Shown piece after piece: positions 9,165 through 19,900 of a DNA stretch of 64,000 bases (position 1 is its first letter; the number at the start of each line of letters is the position of its first letter). The DNA is taken from NCBI GenBank assembly GCA_019448385.1, contig JAGTXO010000041.1, forward strand, positions 276,001 to 340,000. The letters are read 5' to 3'. A program made the translations under genes and the position numbers. Source of the stretch: Diacronema lutheri. Its lineage: Eukaryota; Haptophyta; Pavlovophyceae; Pavlovales; Pavlovaceae. The notes beneath the pieces are model-generated. The model made no database searches. It worked only from the letters and a program-made list of their open reading frames with translations, and had not been told where the DNA came from.

Positions 9165-12100
9165 ATGGCGACTCACCGGCACTGCACACTCGCGGATCTG
9201 CACGCGTCGGCGCGCTACTTCTCCGGCCGGCTGGAGGCGCGCGCGGAGCGGCTGGAGCACGAGCGGCTTCTTGCCATGGCTCATGACGCACGCACGCGCA
9301 CGCCGCCCGATTGGGATCGCGCTGCGCGGCTGCTCGGCCGCGCGCTCCACTTTGGGTGCACGGCGGGCACGGCGTTTGCGCTCGTGCACGCGCGGCTGCG
9401 GCTCGGCGACATGACGTTCGCGCACGGGGCGTGCAACTTGCTGCTTAACCGTGGGCTCGACCTCGGCTTTCACCTCTCGCCCGCCGAGCGCGACGCCGTG
9501 TCGCGCATGCGCGAGGCGGCGGCCGCGTCGCTCTCGCAGCACGCGCGCGCGCTCGAACCGGACGAGGCCGCGGTGGCGGACTTGCTGGCGGAGCGCTGGC
9601 GCATGGAGGACTTGGCGCGCCTGCACCGCAACTCGAGCGTCGATGACGATACCGCCGCTGCGAACGGCGCTCTCGCCACCGCGGGCGACGAGGGCGGCGG
9701 CGCGGCGCGCGCGCCTGGCCGACGCGCCGACGCGCAGCCGAAGCGCGAGCACAGCGCGCGGCCGGCGCCGGGCACGCCGCCGCCGCACCGCATGCCCTTC
9801 GAGCTGGTCATGCCGTCGGTGACGGCGCTTGCGGCCGCGATGCGCGCCAAGGGCGACGCCTCGCCCCCGGTCGCGGTCGTCGCGGGCGCGCGCGGCGCGG
9901 GCGCGGGCGCGGGCGCGGGCGCACCGTTCGGCGCGCGCGAGCGCGCGAGCGCGGTCACCATCCAGACGGCGCGCCGGCGGCAGGTGTCCGGACGCCCTGC
10001 GCAGGCCTCCGCGCGGACAAGCCACGCCGCCGACGCACGCGCCCTCGGCCCCGCGCCGCACCCGCCCATGCGCCAAACGCGCACGCCGGGCGTTGCCGAG
10101 CACCGGCAGCCGCCACCGCCGCCGACGCGCGACGCGCTCGCACGCGCTGCGGCGGCCGCGACGGCCGCGGGCCCCTCGTACTACGTGACCGCGGCGTGCG
10201 CGGCGGACGCCGCCTCGCCGAGCGCGCGCGCCGCGCTGCGCAAGACGCCAGCGTCGGGCGCGTGCGCGCGCGACGCGCCGGCCGCGCCGCCTCCGGTGCG
10301 CGGACGCGCGGCGATCGGTGCGGCCGGCGCAGCGCCCGCCGTCGCCGACGACGCAGCCGCGCCGAGCGCGCCGACGGCGGCCACCAGCCTCGAGGGCGGC
10401 TCATCCGGCGGCTCGCGCGAGCGGACGCACTCGCCAAAGCGCGCGCCAAGCGTCGGCCGCGCGAGCGGCTTCATCGCCGCCGTCAAGCGGTCGGTGAGCA
10501 GCGTCACGCATGCCGTGAGGCGCAAGCCGTCGGCGGCGTCGGACGCAGGCGGTGCGGAGGCGCGCGCGGGCGCGGCGGCGGGCGGCTCGGGGCGCGCACC
10601 GCTCGACGCCCCGGCCGTGCCCGCGGCGGGCGCGGATGCCGAGCAGCCCGCCGAGGCGCATCGCGACGCGATCGCGACGGCGGCCGCTCGACACGAGGCG
10701 GCGGCGGCCACGCGGCTGCAGGCGGTCGTGCGCGGCGCTCGGGCGCGCGCCGGCGTTCGCGCGCGCCTCGCGCGCGCCAAGCAGAGCCGCGCGGATGGCG
10801 CGTCGCAGCCTGCGCCGCGCGGCCGCGCCGGTGGCGGCGGCAGCCGCAGCAGCGGCGACGAACGCGAGGGCGAGGGCGAGGGCGAGGGGCGTAGCGCACG
10901 GGCGGGCATGCACACGCGCACGGACGCGCCCACTTTTGATACGATGGCGGCGGCGGCGGCGGAGGCGGCGGCGGCGGCGGTTGAGGCGCGTCGACACGAG
11001 CTCTTCTTGCGGCAGATCGCTGTCACCGCCATCCAGGCGAGGGTGCGCGGCATGCAGGCGCGCGCGCTCATCATGGACGAGTACGACCGCCTCCTCGCCG
11101 CGCGCGCTCTGCAGGCGGTCGCGCGCGGCCGGCGCGTGCGCGCGCAGCTCGCGCGTGCGCGCGCGGCCGTCGAGCGGCAGCTCGCCGCCGACGGGCTGGG
11201 CGCAAGCGGTGCAGGCGGTGCAGGCGGCGGATGGGGCGACGGTGGCGGGTCGGAGAGCGGCTCGGAGTGGGAGGCCGACGAGCTGCACGCGCTCCTCCTC
11301 GGCGAGGGCGGTGGCGGCTCTGGCCCGCCGAGCAGGCGGCAGTCGACGGACGCGTCGGCGCACGGCGGGAGCGGCGCGCCGTCGCGCACGCCGTCGCTCG
11401 ACGCATCGCGCAAGCCGTCGCTCGACGCGGCGATGGGGCCGTCGCTCGATGCGGCGCTCGGCGTTGCTGCCGGCGCGCGCGGCCCGGCGGCGCTCGCGCC
11501 GCGCGCCGGTGCGCCTGGCGCCGCGGCTGCTGGCCGCTGGCCGTCGCATGGCGTCGAGGCGACCGCGCAAAGCGGCGAGGGCAGCATGCCTGGCGATGGC
11601 GGCGGGTCCGGCGAGGGCGGCATGTCCGGTGAGGGCGGCGAGTCCGGTGACTACTCGCCCAACTACGCGACGCATTCGCAGAGCCACGCCGTCGCGGACG
11701 CGGACGAGCCGGCGGGCGGCAATCAGCTCAGCGCGCGCGCATCCGCGCCGTCGAGCCGTCGCACCTCGCGCGCGCCTGCCGCTGCGCCTGGCGCACCGAG
11801 CTCGCCGCTGTACACGCTGTACGGCAGCTCGGAGCTCACGCGCTCGGTGCTGCAGGGGGCGACGCTGCTCTTCGCGCACTCCGTGGCGGGGGCGCAGGCG
11901 GGCGGGCTCGTGCGCGTGGGCGAGGGGACGAGCCGCGACGAGCAGTGCTGGGTGCGCTCCGCCTCCGACCAGGGCGCCGTGCACTGCCTCCTCGAGCTCG
12001 CGACGCCGACGGCCCACGCGCACGTGGCGGGCGAGCGCCTCGGCTACGCCCCGCCGCCCAGGCACGATGGCGCACCGCCGCATGTCGTCTACTCGTCTCG

Positions 12101-12775
12101 AGCCGCGTCGATCTCAGCGGTGCCCTCGCGCGGCGCGAGCCGCCGGCCGAGTGGCGAGCTAAGCGCGCATGCAGCCGCCATGGCCGCCGCCGCACCGCCG
12201 AGGGGCCGTCCGGCCGCCGAGCGGTGCACCGCCGGACCTGCAGCTCCGACGTGCGCGAGCACGGCCGCGAGCACGGCCGCCTTCTGGGGCGCGCAGCCGC
12301 CGTACTGCTCGGCTGCTCAGCCGCCGCACTGCTCGGCTGCTCAGCCGCCGCACTGCTCGGCTGCTCAGCCGCCGCACTGCTCGGCTGCTCAGCCGCCGCA
12401 CTGCTCGGCTGCTCAGCCGCCGCACTGCTCGGCTGCTCAGCCGCCGTACTGCTCGGCTGCTCAGCCGCCGCACTGCTCGGCTGCTCAGCCGCCGCACTGC
12501 TCGGCTGCTCAGCCGCCGCACTGCTCGGCTGCTCAGCCGCCGCACTGCTCGGCTGCTCAGCCGCCGCACTGCTCGGCTGCTCAGCCGCCGCACTGCTCGG
12601 CTGCTCAGCCGCCGCACTGCTCGGCTGCTCAGCCGCCGTACTGCTCGGCTGCTCAGCCGCCGCTCTGCTCGGCTGCTCAGCCGCCGCACTGCTCGGCTGC
12701 TCAGCCGCCGCACTGCTCGGCTGCTCAGCCGCCGCACTGCTCGGCTGCTCAGCCGCCGGCCGACGGCTGGGCGTG

Positions 12776-12809
<34 letters not shown>

Positions 12810-15608
12810 AACGGCAACGGCGACGGCGACGGCGACGGCACCGGCTTTGTGCGCCCGCTTGGTGCCGATGGCGGCGCGGGCGGTGCGGGCATCGGCGCAA
12901 TGGCGGCGGCGATCGCCGAGGCGCACGCCGCAGCGGCGGCGGCGCGCGCGCCGCGGGCGGCGGCGGCGGGCGCGTCGGCGCTTGCGGCCGAGATTGCCGC
13001 GCGGCCGCTTTCGCGCTCGCTCGCCGCGCTGGGCGGCGCGCAGCGCGGCGAGGCGCGCGCGGCGCGCGCGCTGCTCGCGTCGGCGAGCGGCGCGGCGGAG
13101 CGCGCGCGCGCCTCGCAGCTGCACATGCACGCGGCCAACTGTTGGGTGCACCGCAGCGGCTTTCCCGGCCACCTCGGCTACGCGCGCCTCGAGCTGATTG
13201 AGCTCGGCCGTCACCATGCGCTCAAGGCGTGGGTGCGCGGCGCCGCGCGCGAGCGGTGGCAGCGCGAGGAGCTGCGCGCGGCGCTCGCCGCGTGGTGGCG
13301 CGTGCGGCCGCGCGCGGCGGTCGGCGCGCTGCGCGAGCACGCGGCGTGGCGGCGCGGCGTGACGGCGACGACGAGCGCGCTCGAGCGCAGGGCTGCGGCC
13401 GCCTCGCGCGCGCTCAGCCGCCGGCTGACGCTGCGGCGTGCGCTCGTCGTCGCGGCCGCGGGGCCCGCGCGCGCGCGCGCGCTTCGCCGCGCGGCGCTCG
13501 CGTGCGCGCGCCGGCACGGCTGCGCGCGCGCGCTCGGCGTGCTGCGCGCGCGCGTGGAGGCGGTGCGTGCCGATGCCGTTCGCGCGCGCGTCGGCGCGGC
13601 GCACGCGCTTCGCGCCGGCGCGCTCCGCCGCTGGCGTGGCGCGAGCGCGCGCGCGCCGGCCGCGCTCGACGTGCGCGCGACCGGCCGCGCGTGCGCGCGC
13701 GCGCTGCGGCGGCTGCGGCGGCATGCGCGCGCGGGCGTGGCGGCGGCGCACGCGGCGGCGCGCGCGCGCGCCGCCGCCGCCGCCGCCGTGCTCGACGCTC
13801 TGCGGTCGCGCGCGCGTGCGCGCGCGGCCGACGTGGCCGGCGCGGCCGGCGCGGCCGCGCGCGCGTGCGGCGCGGCAGTGCGCGCGCTCGCGCTTGGCCG
13901 CGCGGCCGCGCGCGCGCGCGTCCGCGCAGTGCGGCACGCGCGCGGCGTGGCGCGCGCGCGCGCGCAGCGTGCGTGGCGCGCGTCCGCGGCGTTGTGGGAG
14001 GCGAGCGTGCGGCGCGCGGCGGGCGTCGAGCGGTGCGCAATCCGCCTCGCCGCCGCGCGCTGCCTCGCGCGCGGCGCGCGGCGCGCGGTGGTGGGCGCGG
14101 CGGAGCGCGCACTGCGCGCGCGCGGCGACGTGTTCCGCCGGTGCGCCACGCTGCGCGCGCTTCGCCGCGCGTGCCGCGCCGCGCGCGAGCGCGCGCTCGC
14201 GCGGCCGGCGCTCGCGGCGACGGCGGCGGCGGCGCGCCACCCCGCCGACGGCCGCGCGCGGCTCCTGCGCGCGGCCGCGTCGGCAGCGGGCGCGCGCCGG
14301 CTGGCCGGGCTGCGCGCGTTCGCGCTCGGCGTGCCCGCCGGCCGGCTGCGCGGCGCGCTGCGCGCACGCTCCGACGGCGTGCGCCGCCGGCTCGCGCTGC
14401 GCGCGTGGGCGCGCGCGCTGCCGCTCGTCGTGCACGCGGCGGCGCTGCGCGAGCGCGCGCTCCGCTGCCGCTGCCGGATCGCGCTCCTCCGCCTCGACCG
14501 CGCGCGCGAGCCCGCGGCGGCGGCGTCGTGGCGCGACGCGCAGCTACGCGCCGACGCCGCCGGCCACGAGGCCCGCCGCGCCGACGCGGCGCGTTTCCGC
14601 GCGCTCCGCCGGTGGGTCCGCTTCCGCCGGCGCGCGCGCGCGTCGCTGCGCGCGGCGCTCGAGTCGCTCGCGTGGACGATGCCGCCGCCGCCCGCGCTCG
14701 CGCAGCTCATCGCCGCCGAGCCGCCCGCGCGGCTCGGCACGTCTGGCCGCGAGACGCTCGCGCTGCGCTCCCTCGTCCTCTCGCTCCATCGGCTGCTCGC
14801 GCGCGGCGGCGCGGCGGCAGACGCGGCCGGCGCGTTCGCGACCCTCGCCGCGGCCGCGGCCGCGCCGGGCGGGCGCGCGGACGGCGGCGTCGGCGTCGGC
14901 GGCGGCGCCGACCGGCCGTTCGCGCACGGCGACTGGCGGCGAGCGCCCGCGGCGGGCGGGAGCGACGCGGGCTGGCGCGAGGATGACGATGGCGACGATG
15001 GCGGCGGCGGCTTTGCGCTCGCGCAGCTCGTCGACGGCTCGGTCGTCTCCGCCTCGTCGGCGTACGGCGGCTCTGTCGGCGGCGTTGCGCTCGCGCAGCC
15101 GCGCGGCACGTACGCGCGCGAGCTGTCGGGCGCGCTGCGCCGCGCGCTCGAGCGTGAGGCGGCGCAGCAGCGCGCGGCGAGCCGCGCGCGCGCGCGCGCG
15201 GACGAGACGCAGCGCGGCTCGCGCGCGCGCTCGGCGCTCTGGGGCGGCGCGGGCGCGGGCGCGCAGCCGCAGGGCGCGACGGCGGCTGCGGCCGCCACCG
15301 CCGCGCGTGCGTACGGCGTGCCGCCGCCCGTCCCAGCCGCCTACCTGTGCGTGGGCGCGGGCGCGGGCGCGCGCGCGCGCGCGGGAGCGCGCGCGCGCGG
15401 CGGCGGTGGCGTGTCGAGCGACGACGCCGGTGGCGGCGGCGGCGGCGGCGCGGGCGGCGAGTCGTGGGCCATCGACCGGGCGGCGCACTGGCTGCGCGCG
15501 GCGCGCGAGGCGAGCGGCGGCGGCGACGCCGACGGGTCGCGGCGGGCCGAGGCGCTGCGTGCGCTGCCCGGCTGGGCGCACGAGCGCGCCACGCCGCACG
15601 CCGCGGCG

Positions 15609-15640
<32 letters not shown>

Positions 15641-16736
15641 GGCGAGCGCATTCCGCACCGCGTGCGCGGGCGGCGTCGGCGCGGCGGACGCGGCCGGTGC
15701 GCGCGCGCTGCTCGGCCGGCCGACGTCCGCGCCGCTCGGCTTCGGCTCGTCGGTCGCGCGCGGCGCGCTTCCCGTCGGGCTGACCGAGCGCGAGGGTGCG
15801 GGGCTCTTCGTGCCGTCGCTCGCCACGCCCGCGCCCGCCGGGAAGGTGGGCGCGCGCGCCGCGCCGCGCGCCGCGCCGCGCGCCGCGTCGGCGGGCGGCG
15901 GCGGCCGCCGTCGGCCAATCGCGCGCGCGCTGCTGTCGCCGCCGCGCGCCGAGCGGCGCGAGGGCGAGGCGACGGCGGCGGCAGCCGCGGCGGCGGCCGC
16001 GGCGGCGATTGCGCTCAGCGACGGCGTCGGCGGTGGGCGCGAGGCCAACGCGCGCGGCCGCCGGCTGAGCGGGCGCGCGGCGTCCGCCGGCCGCTCTCTC
16101 TGGCGCGCGCGGCGCGCCGGCGCGACGCCGCTCACCGCCGAGGCGATCGAGGCGCACGACGGCCTGAGCGCGCGCGGCGCGGCGTCCGCGTCCGCAGCGT
16201 CCGCCGACGCGCCCGCCGCCGACGCGCGCCGCGCGCGCGCCGACGACAACGACGTCGGCGCGCGCGGCACGGCCGCGTCGCCACGGCCGGCGAGCGCGGC
16301 TGGCAGCGGGCCCGGCGCATTCGTCGCGCGCTCGACCGCGCGCATCGACGAGCAGCACGTGCGGTATGGCGGCGCGCGCACGGACCGCTTCACCTACTCG
16401 TGCGCGACGGCGCGCGAGGCGCTCGCCGTCATGGCGGTCGAGCACCGCGCGCCGTCGCCGCCTGTGCACCTGCGCGCACCGTTTCCCGCGTGGCCCAAGC
16501 ACCTCGGCGCCGACCTCGACCTCAACGCCAGCCGTGGCGACGACGACGCGCGCGCGTCCGACTCGGAGCGCGCGCCATCGAACGCGTGGCCGCGCCGGCG
16601 CGGCGCGGCCGCCGCCGGCGGCGGCGGCGGCCCAGCGGCGCGCGACCGCTTCGCGCGGCCGGCGGCGTACGCCAGCCCGGCGGCGCACCTCGCAGGCACC
16701 GACGGCTCAGATTCTGAGTCGAGTTACGCAGCGTGA
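9165..16736 (+). CDS. Giant IQ-motif, Arg/Ala-rich helical protein
   Basis: An apparently uninterrupted frame of 2523 residues from the ATG at 9165. The first 150 residues are an ordinary helical domain. Three IQ-like motifs follow: VTIQTARRRQ near residue 265, TRLQAVVRGARARAG near 517, and a pair TAIQARVRGMQARA/RALQAVARGRRVR near 622-660. Such motifs bind calmodulin or centrin. A coding minisatellite gives 19 copies of QPPHCSAA around residues 1044-1195. Residues about 1340-1840 are a long Arg/Ala helical array with recurrent Trp, reminiscent of centrin-binding Sfi1-type repeats. The C-terminus is low complexity. Its divergent neighbour is DRC5, so a basal-body or axonemal role is possible but inferred. 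Cryptic in-frame introns cannot be excluded. Confidence 0.7.
12294..12749 (+). repeat. 24-bp coding minisatellite, 19 copies
   Basis: Nineteen complete 24-bp units (CAGCCGCCGCACTGCTCGGC plus TGCT) run in frame with the surrounding gene and encode QPPHCSAA. Copies 1, 7 and 15 carry Tyr instead of His and copy 16 carries Leu. A partial twentieth copy and a (GGCGAC)n tract encoding Asp-Gly follow. Confidence 0.95.
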
Positions 16737-16956
16737 GTGGCGGGGGCTGTGTTTGAGTCGAGGCCTCGGTTGAGCCCGCAACCGGCAACAAGCCTTCACT
16801 TGTGGCATTGTCCGTGTCTGTTGTCAGTGACAATGAGCATTGAGCTGTACAGGGGGGGGGGTGGGGGGGGGGGGGGGGGGCAGGCAGGCAGGCGCGCAGC
16901 TCAAGCTGCACGCCACGCGCGGCGGGCCGGCGCGTGCGCGTGCCGTCACGCGCCAG
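16737..16956. other. Convergent intergenic gap with poly-G tract
   Basis: This gap separates the ends of two convergent genes. It holds a G-homopolymer interrupted by one T at about 16851-16882, followed by CAGG repeats. No gene is evident. The G-run is a likely sequencing or assembly trouble spot. Confidence 0.6.
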
Positions 16957-17193
16957 CCGTGCATCTCGTGCCGTGCATCTCGTGCCGTGCATCTCGTGCC
17001 GTCCATCTCGTGCCGTCCATCTCGTGCCGTCCATCTCGTGCCGTCCATCTCGTGCCGTCCATCTCGTGCCGTCCATCTCGTGCCGTCCATCTCGTGCCGT
17101 CCATCTCGTGCCGTCCATCTCGTGCCGTCCATCTCGTGCCGTCCATCTCGTGCCGTCCATCTCGTGCCGTCCATCTCGTGCCGTCCATCTCGT
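16957..17193 (-). repeat. 14-bp minisatellite abutting the DEAH helicase stop codon
   Basis: Seventeen tandem copies of a 14-bp unit, read on the minus strand as CGAGATGGACGGCA. The array starts immediately after the TGA of the helicase gene (17193-17195). The unit matches the gene's own final codons GAG ATG GAC GGC (Glu-Met-Asp-Gly), located at 17203-17214. The first three copies at the far end carry a variant base (GTGCATCT instead of GTCCATCT on the plus strand). The array would lie in the 3' untranslated region. Confidence 0.95.
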
Positions 17194-19869
17194 CAGCGGA
17201 AGCCGTCCATCTCCTCGGGCGAGTAGTCGTAGAGCGGAGAGACGAGAGGCGGGAGCAGCCAGCCGTTGGCGCCGAGTCGGATGCTCTCGGCCGCGCGCTC
17301 TGCGTCGATGGCGCTGCTCGCGTCGCCGCCCGCCTTGATCGCCTCGAGGGCCGCGCCGATCGCCGCGGCGGCCTGCGCGCGATCCGCGTCCGAGGCGGGC
17401 GCGCGCTGCTTTGCGAGGAGGCGGAGGAGCGCGCCCTGCACGGCGGCCGCGCTCTGCCCGTTGGCGCTGGGCGGTGGCGTGGCATGCTCCGTGGCGTGCT
17501 GCAGCTGCGTCATGGGCAATGGCCCGTCGACTGGCGCTGCGCTCGGGTCACCGACGGCCTGCGACAGCTGCAGCCGAAGCGCGTTGACCTCGTCGATGTC
17601 GGCGCTGAGGAGCTGCGGCGGGGGACGCGCGACGGGTTGGCATGGCGCGCGGGTGGCGAGGTCGGCGCGCGGCGCAGGCGAGGGGCCGTGGGCTGGGCGG
17701 TGGGCTGGGCGGTGGGCAGGGCCGTGGGCAGGGCGGTGGGCTGGGCGGTGGGCTGGGCCGTAGGCAGGGCGGTGGGCAAGTCCGGTGGGCTCGAGTCCGG
17801 TGGGCTCGAGCCCGGTGGGCACGAGTCCGCGCCGGGCCCAGCGCGCGCGCACGCGCGCGCAAGTGTCAAACGCGACGGGTGGGGGCGCGCCGCGCGCCGT
17901 CGCGCGCTTACAGCATGCGGCAGCTCGATGCCAAGAGAATCGTCGGCTGAGCCGAGCCACGCGCCGACGACGCGGGAGCGCGCCTTATTTGGAATCAGCA
18001 GCACGCGTCGGCAGAGGCCCAGCCTGCGGCGCGCGTCCAAGCGGGGCGCCGCCGCGCAATGGCCGGCGGGGCGGGGCGGGGCGGGGCGGGGGCGGGGGGG
18101 GGGGGGGGGGGGGGGGGGGCGGACGGCGGGTTCAGCCGCGCGCGCACATCGCGCGCTCTTGGCGTGCGCAGGGCGGAGGCGAGGCGGGGGCGCGGCCATC
18201 GCTGCGAGGCGGGGGCGCGGCCATCGCTGCGAGGCGGGGGCGCGGCCAACGCTGCGAGGCGGGGGCGCGGCCAACGCTGCGAGGGGGGGGGCGCGGCCAT
18301 CGCTGCGAGGCGGGGGCGCGGCCATCGCTGCGAGGCGGGGGCGCGGCTGCGCGCGTGCAGTGCGCGCGCGCAGCGATAGGAGGAGGAGGGGGGGGGGGAG
18401 GGGGAGAGAACGAATGGGGGAGGGGTCGACTGCGCGCGCACAGCAGGATGTGCGCGAGGCCGAAAGGGCTGGCGGGCAGCAACGTCGGCCAGTGCGCGAC
18501 GTGCAACCGTCGCGCATAGCCCGCTGCCGACCACGACGCCGCGAGCAAGAAACGGCTGCGCTCGCACGCGCTCGCCGACAGCGCGTCGGTGGCGGCGCGC
18601 AGCGGCGGCGGCGGGTCGGCGAGCGCGCAGCCGCCCGACTGCCAAAAGGGCTCGGCCGAGTGGCCCACGCCGGCGGCGCACGCGGCGGCGACGGCCTGGC
18701 GCTGGAAGCGGAGATGCGGCGCGTAGCGCGGCTCGGCGAGCTCAAGCCAGTGCGCGCAGGGCTCAGCCGCGCAGCCGTTGGTCGCATCAGCCCCGCTGAC
18801 CGTTGCGCCGAGCGGCACGTCGACGCCCACGCCGCGTCCGCCGCCGCGCGCGCCGCCGCGCGCGCCCGGCGCGGGCTGCCCGAGGGGCTGCGGACGCACG
18901 CCCGGCGGCAGAAGCGGCAGCGACCCTTTGAGGCCGCACATGCGCAGTGCGAGCTGCGCGCCCTGCTGCGTCGCGAAGCGCACGGTGACGCGACCAACGG
19001 TGCGCGGGCAATCCGGACTGTCCGGCCGCTCCGCGGTGGCTGCGCCAGCCTGGCCGCCATCCGCTGCGCCGCCGTCCGCTCCGCCCGCCTCAGCCGCGTC
19101 GCCCTGAGCGTGGCGCAGCGCGATCTCGACAGAGAGCGTCGGGCCGCACGGCGCGAGCGTTGAGCTCACTGTCGCTGCCGTCAAAAGCTCGCGCACCAGC
19201 AGTTGCCCCTCGCCCTCGCCATCGCCGTCGCCGTCGCCGTCGCCCGCGGCGGGCGCGGCGCTGCCCGCAGACGGAGCGCCGCCGCCATTGCCCGCATCCG
19301 CCGACGGCGACGGCGCCGGCCAGCGCACGGCGAAGGTGACGATGCCGAACGCGGCGCGCGCGTGCGCGAGCGCACGCACCGCGTCGGCGGGCGCCGGCGC
19401 GGCGGGCGGCTCGCCGGCGGCCGGCGTGCGCGCGCCAGGCGCAGCCGGCGGCGGGCGCGCGTACGCCGCGGCGGTGGCGACGGCGAGCTGCGGCGCGAAG
19501 CCGACGACGAGCAGCGCGAGCAGCGCGAGCGGCGGCGGGCGCGCGCCGGGCGGCGTGGCGGGCGGCGCGGGCGGCGGGAGGCGCAATGCGTGCCGCTGCG
19601 CCGCAAGGCGTTGCGCGAGCTCGCGCGCGAGGCAGTCGAGCTCGACGAGGCGCTTGTACGAGATGTGCACCGTCTTGCAGTAGCGCGCGGCTGCGGGCGG
19701 CCCTTCGCTCTGCAGCAGTCGGCTCCACTCGGCGTGCACGGCCAGCACGGCGAGGGGCTCGGAACTGCCGCTCGTCGCGAAGAGCTCAAGGCGACGGCGG
19801 TACGCGAGCACGTCGGCGGCGGCGAATTGCCACTCGCCGAGCGCGCACTCGCAAAAGCCGCCAGGCACG

Positions 19870-19900
<31 letters not shown>

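Noticed and set aside
12159-14435. Long minus-strand frame across the IQ-motif gene
   Set aside because: It is a mirror of the plus-strand coding region, rich in Arg with no domain, and the plus strand has IQ motifs.
16824-17226. Frames across the 14-bp array encoding repeats such as HLVPSIS or MDGTRWTAR
   Set aside because: Every frame of a stop-free tandem array is open. The array lies just past a well-supported stop codon.
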